A DNA stretch of 64,000 nucleotides from Microlunatus parietis (lineage in GTDB: Bacteria > Actinomycetota > Actinomycetes > Propionibacteriales > Propionibacteriaceae): the NCBI RefSeq assembly GCF_013407955.1, contig NZ_JACCBU010000001.1:4898001-4962000 (forward strand). Direction: 5' to 3'. The position numbers and the translations under genes are program-made. The notes under the pieces are model-generated. The model had not been told where the DNA came from. It searched no databases and saw nothing but the letters and a program-made list of their open reading frames with translations. Positions 25,842 to 35,078 of the stretch are shown here, one piece after another (the stretch's first letter is position 1; each line of letters opens with the position of its first letter).

Positions 25842-25966
25842 TCAACCATCGGTGAGATCTCAGTCGAGGTCGTCCGTCGCGGGCATCGCTGGGTGGGTAG
25901 GCCATTTTCGTCAACCGTCGGCGGTGGGATCCACCGCCAGCAACGCGGGAGGACTCGCGGAGAACT

Positions 25967-27592
<1,626 letters not shown>

Positions 27593-27616
27593 GTCCGCGT
27601 CCCTGAGGGCAAGAAG

Positions 27617-27665
27617 AGGGGCGGTGGCCCGGACATCTCAGCGGTCCGGGGCGCCGCCCCTTTTT
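27617..27665 (+). terminator. Intrinsic terminator of groEL
   Basis: GC-rich stem of 18 bp with two mismatches (AGGGGCGG...CCGGAC against GTCCGG...CCGCCCCT) followed by TTTTT. The convergent membrane gene ends inside the stem at 27638, so it may serve both directions. Confidence 0.85.
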
Positions 27666-28030
27666 GCTGCCCGGGTGAAGTCGGGCAGGGTGGCGAGTTG
27701 GGCTAGCGCCAGGACGACGGCGGTGCCGAGATAGAACAGGCCGATCGGCGGGGCGACCCAGATCGGGCAGAGGGCGAACACGGCGACGCTGACCCAGGTG
27801 GCGGCCCAGGCCCAGAACTGCCGCTGGCGGTACGGCAGCAGCAGGATGATCAAGGTCAGGGCGTTGAGTCCGGCGAAGACGGCGAACATCAGCCGTTCGT
27901 CGTCGGTGTCGGAGAAGGTGGCGATGCCGGCGACGTGGTTGATCGCGTACCCGGCCGTGAGGACGACCAACACCACCCAGCCGATCCGCGCCACGGCGCG
28001 ACCCGGCCCACCCTCAGAACTCTGTGACAT
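27638..28030 (-). CDS. Small four-helix membrane protein, unknown function
   Basis: Protein of 130 residues with four clear hydrophobic segments (about 17-37, 47-64, 70-88 and 92-112) and short polar ends. No catalytic motif or recognised family. It is convergent with groEL and shares the terminator region. The upstream 150 bp carry a large imperfect inverted repeat. Confidence 0.7.
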   Translation of the reverse strand: MSQSSEGGPGRAVARIGWVVLVVLTAGYAINHVAGIATFSDTDDERLMFAVFAGLNALTLIILLLPYRQRQFWAWAATWVSVAVFALCPIWVAPPIGLFYLGTAVVLALAQLATLPDFTRAAKRGGAPDR

Positions 28031-28100
28031 CTCGTGCCCCCGCTCCCGTGAACGTCACTGTCGGTTCTCGCCCGGCACCGCCGCCAGGGCCCAAGGTCAC

Positions 28101-28158
28101 CGAGTGTGACGTTACGCCCGCATGAAATCGATTTCTGGCGTCCGTAACCTCACACTCG
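28101..28158. repeat. Nested inverted repeat
   Basis: Outer arms 28101-28116 (CGAGTGTGACGTTACG) and 28143-28158 pair over 16 bp with one mismatch. The 26-base interior contains the perfect palindrome GAAATCGATTTC at 28124-28135. It lies between the stop of the lyase-like gene and the start of the small membrane protein gene, so it may be a terminator, an operator, or a small mobile repeat. Confidence 0.7.
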
Positions 28159-28185
28159 ATGCTGAGGTCCGAAGTACGTCGCTGC

Positions 28186-30003
28186 TCAGCGGGCGAGGGG
28201 TGGGGCTTCGACGGCGACTCCGTCGACCAGGCCGCGGTAGGCGGCGAGGTGTTGCTCGGCGGTCCCGATCCGGGCCGGCGCGGACAGTTCCAGCCGGTTG
28301 CCGGCGGGGCTGGTCCAGCGGGCGGTCAGGACGGCTTCGTCGACCTCGACCTCGACGGGACTTCCCGAGTCCGACGGGGTGTCGGACTCGATCATGCTGA
28401 AGCTGCCGACCAGGTAGCCGCCGTCGACCCGGTTCATGATCAACTCCCGCTCGGCCGGCCCGGGCAGCAGTTCGACGGTCGCGTCGATCCCGTCCTCGGC
28501 CGGCTCGATCCGGGCCTGTGGTCGGAGGTCGCCGAACCGTGCCGCCGCGACCGCGATCCGGAGCCGCACCGGTCCGGCGTCGATCTCGACCGGGCCGGGC
28601 AGCAGGGTTCGCGACCCGGGTACCGTTGCGTCCGGGTCCCGGATCTCGAAGATCAACTTCAGTGACCGTGCGGTGAAGGGCTGGCCGGCTTCGATCTTGT
28701 GCAGGCCGATGTGCTCGTCGCCGCCGGGGGAGATGAAGCCGACCGCCCAGAGCACGTGCCCGCCGGCCTGGATCGAGCTGAACACGGCGGAGGAGAAGTC
28801 GTAATCATCCTTGCGGAACCGCAACCGGACGTGCCGGTTCTGCTGCCAGAGGTGGTCGTCCTCCGTGGCCCAGTAGCCGAGCAGCGGCCTGCGCTGCAGC
28901 CAGAACTCAGAGGTGTTGGCCGTGCCCAGGGTCGCTCGCGGGGTGCGCCAGGTGGTGCCCTGGATCGCCTGCCGGTGGCCGGAAGCTGCGGTCGTGTGGC
29001 TGAACCGTTCCCGGACCTGTCCGGTGGGCGAGTCGACCAGTGCGTCGATCACGTACTCGGGTGCGGCGACGTCGAGGATCGCCGGGACCACCAGCGACAG
29101 CGACGGTTTCCGCAGTGGTACGGCATCGAACGGCGACTCCTGACCGGTCGCCTTGGCCAGCACCGCCAACACCGGGCCGACGTCGGCAAGATCATCGACG
29201 TAACTGCGCGCCATCGGGCCGCTCAACTGACCGGTCGGTCGGTGCCAACGTTGGATGAAGTGTCGCCACAGCCGTTCGGCGATCCAGCCGGCGCCCTCGA
29301 CGGCGGCCAGCGCCTCGATGTACTGGCGGATCGCGGTGATCGCCTCCAGCGTGATCGCCCAGTAGCCGGGGCTGTTGTATTCGGCGAAGCTGCCGGCGTC
29401 GCGAATCTGATCACGCAACCGGCCGACCCGTTCGATCGCGTACCGGGTGAGTTCGTGATCTTGGAGCAGTTGCCCGGCGGCCAGCGTGACGAACGTGCCC
29501 TTGGCGGCGATGTTGGTGTAGCTCATCGCGACGTTGCGCCGGATGATCGACCGGGCCGCGTGCCGCAGCGCCGTCTCCACCAGGGTCCGGCACTCGGTGC
29601 TCAAGTCGGACGCGTGCCGGAACAGGATGAAGGCAAGATCACGGCCGAGGAAGTCGGCCCAGTTCCAGTCCGGCGGCGCCATCTCCGCCAGCGACTCCTC
29701 GGCGTAGTAGCTCCAGATGCCGTACGTCGGCGAGGCGTCGTCGGTGTCCTGCGCCTTGAGCACGACGTCGAGCACGGCCTCGGCCCGATTCGGGTCACCG
29801 GTCTCCAGCAGGGTCAGCGCGAACAGCACGCTCTCCCGGTGCGGATGCCGGGTTCCGGTCCAGATCCGGGTGTGGATCGGGTTGTACGCGGCCGGCTCGG
29901 CGATCAATCCGGTCACCGGATCCCACGCGGCGTCACCGGCCTGGCGCGCCAGGGTGATCAGCCGGTGATCGAGTTCGGAGCGGGTCTGGTTCGGCTGGTC
30001 CAT
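28186..30003 (-). CDS. Putative polysaccharide lyase or glycosidase, heparinase II/III-like architecture
   Basis: Protein of 605 residues without signal peptide. The first half is all-helical with repeated aromatic-rich segments (YGIWSYYAEESLAEMAPPDWNWADF, FAEYNSPGYWAITLEAI), as in alpha/alpha-barrel lyases and glycosidases; the second half is beta-rich. The Asn-Ser-Pro-Gly-Tyr and Trp-rich stretches resemble heparinase II/III-type enzymes, but I cannot assign a family with certainty. It lies two bases after the stop of the upstream binding-protein gene, so the two form one operon. Cytosolic location suggests action on imported oligosaccharides. Confidence 0.6.
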   Translation of the reverse strand: MDQPNQTRSELDHRLITLARQAGDAAWDPVTGLIAEPAAYNPIHTRIWTGTRHPHRESVLFALTLLETGDPNRAEAVLDVVLKAQDTDDASPTYGIWSYYAEESLAEMAPPDWNWADFLGRDLAFILFRHASDLSTECRTLVETALRHAARSIIRRNVAMSYTNIAAKGTFVTLAAGQLLQDHELTRYAIERVGRLRDQIRDAGSFAEYNSPGYWAITLEAITAIRQYIEALAAVEGAGWIAERLWRHFIQRWHRPTGQLSGPMARSYVDDLADVGPVLAVLAKATGQESPFDAVPLRKPSLSLVVPAILDVAAPEYVIDALVDSPTGQVRERFSHTTAASGHRQAIQGTTWRTPRATLGTANTSEFWLQRRPLLGYWATEDDHLWQQNRHVRLRFRKDDYDFSSAVFSSIQAGGHVLWAVGFISPGGDEHIGLHKIEAGQPFTARSLKLIFEIRDPDATVPGSRTLLPGPVEIDAGPVRLRIAVAAARFGDLRPQARIEPAEDGIDATVELLPGPAERELIMNRVDGGYLVGSFSMIESDTPSDSGSPVEVEVDEAVLTARWTSPAGNRLELSAPARIGTAEQHLAAYRGLVDGVAVEAPPLAR

Positions 30004-30005
30004 GA

Positions 30006-31640
30006 TCAACCGGCGGCGTGGATCGCCGCCTGCAGTTCCTCTCTGATCTTGTCGCCGCCGTCGGTCCGCCAGCGGTCGACCGTTCCGGCCCAGTCGGAGA
30101 CGGGCTTGCGGCCGTAGACGATATCGGACTCGATGCCCGCGATCATCGTCGCCAGGGTCGGCCCACGCCGGGACGCCGTCTCGGAGTAGTAGGTCTGGGC
30201 CAGGTCGGCGCTGGCGTACTCGACGAACTTCTGCTGGCTGGCGTGCGCCTTCTCGGCGTACCCGGTGATGTTCGGCCCGAAGACCACCGGCGGCGGTGCG
30301 GCCAGGTAGCCGGCGCCGAGCCCGAGCTCGCCGGCGTGCTCGGGCAGCGCGATCGGATCGCTGCCGTCGAGCCGGTAGTGGCGGTCCCGGATGCCGCGGG
30401 AGATGAACAGGTTCTCCTCGGAGCCGAACGGCGAGGCGAGGTAGTTCGCGATCTTGAGGATCGTCTCGATCCGCGGCTCGGCGGACTTCGGGATGACGGT
30501 CAAGTTGTTGTTCGGCGGACCCATCCAGGTGGTCGGGGTGCCGCCGTCGAAGCCGGTCATCGGCAGCACATCGATCGTGTCGGCCGGCACGCCGAAGTTC
30601 TGCACCAGCGACGACCAGGCGCTGTAGGTGCCCAGGTAGAAGACGCTCCGCCCGGCGCCGAACCACTGCTGTTGCTGCGACGGCGGGGCACCGGCGAGGT
30701 CCGGATTGAGCAGCCCCTCGGCCTGCAGCCGGCGAACCGCCTCGAGTGCCTCGGCCTGCCGCTCGTCCTCGAGCTGGTGGACCAGCCCGCCGTCGGTCTG
30801 CTGCCAGCCGTTCGGGATGCCCAGCATCTGCCGTACCCAGGACAGCGGGTTGGCGCCGAACCCCCAGCGGCCCTGCTTCGGGTCGGTCCCGGCCTTGGCC
30901 CGCTGATACAGGTCCTCGAAGGAGTTGATCTTGGCGTCCACCCCGGCCGCGTCGAGCAGGTCGGCGCGGTAGTAGAGCACCATCGAGGAGATGATGCCGC
31001 GGCTGATCGGCAGCGCCAGCAGCTTCCCGTTGAACACCGCCGCCTCCCAGAACTTGGTCGGCAGGTTGGCCAGCGCCGGGTAGGCGGCGACGTTGTCGCC
31101 GGACAGGTGCGGCGTGAGGTCGATCATCTTCGCCTCGAGGAACCGGGCCAGCGAGGGGATCGAGTTGTTGACCTGCATCAGGTCGGGGAAGTCGTTCCCG
31201 GCGGCCATGGTGGCGATCTTGGAATTGAAGTCGTTGCCGGCGTTGACCAGCTGCATCTTGAGCTCCGAACCGAGCCGCCGGTTCAGCTCCTGCCAGTACG
31301 GGTGCTGGCCGACCGCCGGCGGCAGCGCGGCGTTCAACTGGGCGAGACCGGAGATCGGCTGGCCGTCGCCCGGCACGCCGTCGGTGGCGGGCTTCACCTC
31401 GGCCGGATAGTGCAGGTACGCGTCGAGCACGCCCTGCTCGTTCCCGGGCAGGTCCGGCTTCGCGCGGTCCGGGAACGGCCGGTAGTCGGGCACGGCGGCC
31501 GCCTTGGCGGCCGGGTCGTTCGCCGGCTCCGAGGTACGGGACGCGGTGGTGCACCCGGCCAGCCCGACGCCGGCCGTGGCGACCGCCGCCGCGGAGAGTC
31601 CGGTGCGGAGCAGGGTCCGGCGCGACAGTGAGCGGGTCAT
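30006..31640 (-). CDS. Tat-exported solute-binding lipoprotein, LplA-type
   Basis: Sugar-binding protein of 544 residues. The signal shows a twin-arginine motif (SRRTLLRTG) and a lipobox (LAGC), so it is probably exported folded by Tat and then lipidated. Length and the LplA-like body suggest oligosaccharide binding. ATG at 31640 is preferred because GGAGGAG then lies at normal distance; the ATG at 31649 abuts the site. It has no permease genes beside it, making it an orphan partner. Divergent from a LacI regulator. Confidence 0.8.
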   Translation of the reverse strand: MTRSLSRRTLLRTGLSAAAVATAGVGLAGCTTASRTSEPANDPAAKAAAVPDYRPFPDRAKPDLPGNEQGVLDAYLHYPAEVKPATDGVPGDGQPISGLAQLNAALPPAVGQHPYWQELNRRLGSELKMQLVNAGNDFNSKIATMAAGNDFPDLMQVNNSIPSLARFLEAKMIDLTPHLSGDNVAAYPALANLPTKFWEAAVFNGKLLALPISRGIISSMVLYYRADLLDAAGVDAKINSFEDLYQRAKAGTDPKQGRWGFGANPLSWVRQMLGIPNGWQQTDGGLVHQLEDERQAEALEAVRRLQAEGLLNPDLAGAPPSQQQQWFGAGRSVFYLGTYSAWSSLVQNFGVPADTIDVLPMTGFDGGTPTTWMGPPNNNLTVIPKSAEPRIETILKIANYLASPFGSEENLFISRGIRDRHYRLDGSDPIALPEHAGELGLGAGYLAAPPPVVFGPNITGYAEKAHASQQKFVEYASADLAQTYYSETASRRGPTLATMIAGIESDIVYGRKPVSDWAGTVDRWRTDGGDKIREELQAAIHAAG

Positions 31641-31659
31641 CTTCGACATCTCCTCCGGT

Positions 31660-31741
31660 GGGACGGCGCTTGCCCGATTCGGCCACTGAGTCGGGTAGTT
31701 CCGGTCGAATCCGTACCGGATTGGATGGGAACGCGCTTGCC
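31660..31741. promoter_or_regulatory. Operator cluster between SBP and lacI genes
   Basis: Two direct repeats, GGGACGGCGCTTGCC at 31660-31674 and GGGAACGCGCTTGCC at 31727-31741, agree at 13 of 15 bases and have a GG-AA/TT-CC half-site look. Between them AATCCG-TAC-CGGATT at 31708-31722 is a perfect palindrome. One or both are likely binding sites of the adjacent LacI regulator. Confidence 0.5.
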
Positions 31742-31819
31742 GAGAGGTTATGCTGACGCCCGAAACCGTGTCAAGGTTGGTCGGCACGGCGGACCCGTAC
31801 CTCAGAAAGGGGGCTCCCG

Positions 31820-32875
31820 ATGGCGGTCGAGCATCCGGGCCGGCCCCGGCTGGAGGACGTGGCCAAGGCGGCCGGCGTCTCGGCGTCCACCGCGTCGCGG
31901 GTGCTGAACGGCAGCCCGCGCAAGGTCGCCGAGGAGTTCCGGACCCGGGTCCTCGACGCCGCCGAGCGGGTCGGCTACACGACCAACCTGGCCGCGCAGG
32001 CGACCGCGCGCGGGCACTACCCGGCGATCGGCCTGGTCGTCGGCGACATCCGGGACCAGTTCTTCGCCCGGGTCGCCTCGGGCGTGGTCGCCGAGGCCGG
32101 CCGGCGGGGTCTGGTGGTGAACCTGCTGTCGACCCACGGCGACGACGAGCGGGAACGGCGCCTCGTGCACGACCTGCGGCGGCAGCGTCCGCAGGCCCTG
32201 ATCCTCGTCCGCAAGACCGACGACACGGCCCGGGCCGGCTCCAGCCTGATGCGGGAACTGCGCAGCTTCGAGGCCGAGGGTGGCCGGGTGGTGGTGGTCG
32301 GCGAGTCGCCGCAGCCGTTGACGGCGGTCCGGCCGCCCGACTTCGACGGCGCCCGGGCCCTGGCCGTCCGGCTGGTCGAACTCGGCTACCGCTCCTTCGC
32401 GGCGATCGTGCTGGACCCGCCGATCCGGTCCACCCGGGACCGCCTGGACGGGTTCCGGGCGGGGCTGTCCGCGGCCGGGATCGCGCTGCCGGACAGCCGG
32501 GTGTTCCCCGCGGCCGCGACCACCGTCGCCGCCGGGGTCGCGGCCGCGCAGGCCTATCTGGACTCCGGAGACCGGGCCGAGCTGATCTTCGCCGGCGAGG
32601 ACGTGATCGGCATCGGGACGATCATCGGCCTGGAACGGGCCGGGCTGCGGGTGCCGGACGACCTCGCCGTCGCCGGGTACGGCGGCCGGGCGCTGGACCA
32701 TCTGGACCAGGAGGGCCGCGGCCTGACCTCGGTCCGGTCGCCGCTGGAGGAGATGGGGGAGGCGAGCGTACGGCTGGCCACCGAGCCGTGGCCGGACGAC
32801 GAGGCCCTGGCCGAGCCCGCGATCGAGCCGGAGGTGCAGGTCCGGGACACGACCCCGCCGCTCTCCCGGCGGTGA
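31820..32875 (+). CDS. LacI family transcriptional regulator
   Basis: Repressor of 351 residues. The helix-turn-helix reads RLEDVAKAAGVSASTASRVLNG, followed by a hinge and a sugar-binding effector domain with IGLVVGDIRDQFFARVASGV. It is divergent from the binding-protein/lyase operon at 31640-28186 and probably represses it through sites in the shared 180-bp spacer. AGAAAGGGGG precedes the ATG at 31820. Confidence 0.9.
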   Translation: MAVEHPGRPRLEDVAKAAGVSASTASRVLNGSPRKVAEEFRTRVLDAAERVGYTTNLAAQATARGHYPAIGLVVGDIRDQFFARVASGVVAEAGRRGLVVNLLSTHGDDERERRLVHDLRRQRPQALILVRKTDDTARAGSSLMRELRSFEAEGGRVVVVGESPQPLTAVRPPDFDGARALAVRLVELGYRSFAAIVLDPPIRSTRDRLDGFRAGLSAAGIALPDSRVFPAAATTVAAGVAAAQAYLDSGDRAELIFAGEDVIGIGTIIGLERAGLRVPDDLAVAGYGGRALDHLDQEGRGLTSVRSPLEEMGEASVRLATEPWPDDEALAEPAIEPEVQVRDTTPPLSRR

Positions 32876-32891
32876 CGTTACGGTGGGCGCC

Positions 32892-33713
32892 ATGGAGAAC
32901 GCCGCCTCGGTCGCCTGCTGGCTCACCGACATGGATGGGGTGCTGGTCCACGAACAGCGCGCCATCCCCGGCGCGAGCGAGTTCATCGCCGCGCTGCGGC
33001 ACTTCGAGCGCCGCTTCCTGGTCTTGACCAACAATTCGATCTTCACGCCGCGCGATCTCCGGGCCCGGCTGCTGGCCGGCGGGATCGACCTGCCGGAGGA
33101 CCACATCTGGACCTCCGCGCTGGCCACCGCCCAGTTCCTGGGCGAACAGAGCCCGGGCGGTTCGGCGTACGTGATCGGCGAGGCCGGCCTGACCACGGCC
33201 CTGCACAGCGCCGGCTTCGTCCAGACCGAGCAGGACCCCGACTACGTGGTGCTCGGCGAGACGAGGACCTACTCGTTCGAGGCGATCACCAGGGCGATCC
33301 GGCTGATCGAGCGGGGCGCCCGGTTCATCGCCACCAACCCGGACGCGACCGGCCCGTCCCGGGAGGGCTCGATGCCGGCCACCGGTTCGGTTGCCGCGCT
33401 GATCACTCGCGCGACCGGCGTCGAGCCCTATTACGTGGGGAAGCCGAATCCGCTGATGATGCGGTCCGCCCTGAACCGGATCGAGGCACACTCGGAATCG
33501 ACGGTGATGATCGGCGACCGGATGGACACCGACGTGATCGCCGGGATCGAGGCCGGGCTGCGCACGGTCCTGGTGCTGACCGGCTCGACCCGGCCGGAGC
33601 AGGTGGACCGCTTCCCGTACCGGCCGACCAGGGTGGTCGACTCGATCGCCGACGTCGTCGACCTCGTCGAGAAGCTGCTGCCGCGCGAGGACGCCGAACT
33701 CTCCGCCGACTGA
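32892..33713 (+). CDS. HAD-IIA family sugar phosphatase (NagD-like)
   Basis: Haloacid-dehalogenase-type phosphatase of 273 residues. Motif I is DMDGVL with nucleophile Asp13 and acid/base Asp15; motif II is LTNNS; the motif III lysine lies in VGKPNP and the late acidic motif is MIGDRMDTDV. The C2-type cap between motifs II and III identifies subclass IIA (NagD, phosphoglycolate or p-nitrophenylphosphatase group). It follows the LacI gene by 16 bp and may dephosphorylate a sugar phosphate of the same pathway. GTG at 32883 is an alternative start. Confidence 0.88.
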   Translation: MENAASVACWLTDMDGVLVHEQRAIPGASEFIAALRHFERRFLVLTNNSIFTPRDLRARLLAGGIDLPEDHIWTSALATAQFLGEQSPGGSAYVIGEAGLTTALHSAGFVQTEQDPDYVVLGETRTYSFEAITRAIRLIERGARFIATNPDATGPSREGSMPATGSVAALITRATGVEPYYVGKPNPLMMRSALNRIEAHSESTVMIGDRMDTDVIAGIEAGLRTVLVLTGSTRPEQVDRFPYRPTRVVDSIADVVDLVEKLLPREDAELSAD

Positions 33714-34031
33714 CTCCCGGCCGGGCCTCGCCCGGGATTCGCCTGCGTCCGGAACGGTCGCCGCCAACGAGTGGGTCGTCCGACTGTGATTTCTTGGGGC
33801 AGAGCCGGGTCAAGGCGTCCACTCGGTGCCCGCGGAACCAGCGGCCCGCGCGCCGGACCGCAGGATCTTCGGCGGGTGACGGTTCACTCGAGTCTGCGTC
33901 GGCGTTCGCTCGCGCGGTCGCGACCGGCGCGACGCCGCCGGGCCGCGGCTGGCCGGCGCGACCTCGGCGACGGTCACCTCGGCGTCAGTGCCCTCGATCC
34001 GTGGCGCGGGACCGCCGGCGCCGGCGTGCGG

Positions 34032-34081
34032 TTGTCGACAAACCCACGCCAAAGAACGGACCAGGCGTCGGGATGTCGACA
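34032..34081. promoter_or_regulatory. Pair of TGTCGACA operators (FCD/GntR-like)
   Basis: TTGTCGACAA at 34032-34041 and TGTCGACA at 34074-34081, each followed by A(A/T)CCCAC. Their centres are 41 bp apart, close to four helical turns, so both lie on one face of the DNA. TTGTCGACAA-like palindromes are common sites of FadR-type GntR regulators; no such regulator is encoded in this window. Confidence 0.5.
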
Positions 34082-34118
34082 ATCCCACAGCTGGAACCGG
34101 GCCGGCGTGTGTTCGGCG

Positions 34119-34147
34119 TTGACATGGAACAGGGTCGTTGCGATATT
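34119..34147 (+). promoter_or_regulatory. Promoter of the hydroxyacid dehydrogenase-P450 operon
   Basis: TTGACA at 34119-34124 and GATATT at 34142-34147 with a 17-base spacer, about 35 bases before the ATG at 34183. The -35 element is a perfect consensus. Confidence 0.6.
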
Positions 34148-34153
34148 CGACGC

Positions 34154-34174
34154 GGAACCGTGTTCCACGCGGAA
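34154..34174. promoter_or_regulatory. Overlapping GGAAC/TTCC palindromes
   Basis: GGAAC-CGT-GTTCC at 34154-34166 overlaps TTCC-ACGC-GGAA, which ends at about 34174. The site lies just after the -10 element, where a repressor would block transcription. The pattern is IclR-like, but no local regulator matches. Confidence 0.4.
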
Positions 34175-34182
34175 GGGTGATC

Positions 34183-35076
34183 ATGGGGCGGCTCGGTGTG
34201 CTGGCCGATCTGTTCGCCTCGCTGCCCTCGCTCGCCGGTGAGCTGGAGCGGTCCGGGCGGTCCTGGGCCGCGGTCGAGGCCGACGATCCGGGTCCGCACC
34301 CTGTCGAGACCATGATCATCGGCGGGCAGCGGTTCGGAGCCGACCGGCTGGATCGCTGTCCCGCGCTGAGGCTGTTGGTCCGGGCCGGGATCGGGCTCGA
34401 CCTGATCGATCTCGATCATGCGGCGCGGCGCGGGATCCGGGTGATCAACACGCCCGGGTACGGGACCGAGGAGGTCGCCGATCATGCCCTGATGCTGCTG
34501 TTGGCCACGGTCCGGCGGCTGCCGTACTTCATCGGGCAGGGCGGCGCGGACTGGCGCTCCACCGACTATTCAGGGGTACGGAGACTGCGCGGCTCCACCC
34601 TCGGCGTGATCGGCCTCGGCGCCATCGGCAGCGCCGTCGCGAACCGGGCCGAGGCCTTCGGCATGCGGATCGTCTACACCGACCCGTACGTCGAAAGCCC
34701 TTCGTCGCAACGGATCCGGCTCGATCTGCCGGAGCTGCTGGCGATCAGTGACGTGATCACGCTGCACGCCCCCTTGACCACGGAGACCCGGTGCCTGCTC
34801 GACGCGGCCGCGTTCGGGAGGCTGGAGCGCCGACCGGTGATCATCAACACGGCCCGCGGCGGGTTGATCGACACGGCGGCGCTGCTCGCCGCGCTGGCCG
34901 ACGGCCGGATCGCAGGCGCCGGGCTCGACGTCACCGACACCGAACCCGAACCGCCACGGGCGTTGCTCGAGCACCCGGCGGTGATCGTCACGCCGCACGT
35001 AGCCTGGTACTCCGAGGCCTCGCGCCACGACATGGCCCGGCTCGCGGTCGCCGCCGCGACGGCCAAGGAGAGTTGA
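34183..35076 (+). CDS. D-2-hydroxyacid dehydrogenase family protein
   Basis: NAD-dependent oxidoreductase of 297 residues. The dinucleotide motif is GVIGLGAIGSAV near residue 140; catalytic residues lie in NTARGGLIDT (Arg), DTEPEPP (Glu) and PHVAWYS (His). Members reduce 2-keto acids or oxidise D-2-hydroxyacids such as phosphoglycerate; the short N-terminus suggests a catabolic rather than a serine-synthesis role. The P450 gene starts two bases after its stop, so both share one transcript. Confidence 0.85.
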   Translation: MGRLGVLADLFASLPSLAGELERSGRSWAAVEADDPGPHPVETMIIGGQRFGADRLDRCPALRLLVRAGIGLDLIDLDHAARRGIRVINTPGYGTEEVADHALMLLLATVRRLPYFIGQGGADWRSTDYSGVRRLRGSTLGVIGLGAIGSAVANRAEAFGMRIVYTDPYVESPSSQRIRLDLPELLAISDVITLHAPLTTETRCLLDAAAFGRLERRPVIINTARGGLIDTAALLAALADGRIAGAGLDVTDTEPEPPRALLEHPAVIVTPHVAWYSEASRHDMARLAVAAATAKES

Positions 35077-35078
35077 TC

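Larger units (their letters stand above)
25699..25966. other. Divergent regulatory region between OpuC-type operon and groEL
   Basis: Nothing coding was recognised. The right half contains two CIRCE operators; the left half should contain the promoter of the importer operon, for which no clear -35/-10 pair was found. Confidence 0.6.
33714..34182. other. Intergenic region with promoter and operator sites
   Basis: About 470 bp upstream of the hydroxyacid dehydrogenase-P450 unit. The first 300 bp show no gene that I can support; the last 150 bp carry two TGTCGACA palindromes, a TTGACA-type promoter and an overlapping GGAAC repeat. Confidence 0.6.

Noticed and set aside
33771..34241. Hypothetical protein genes in the 33.7-34.2 kb spacer
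   Set aside because: Frames are open on both strands with Arg-rich, low-information translations; one would run through the promoter and into the dehydrogenase gene.
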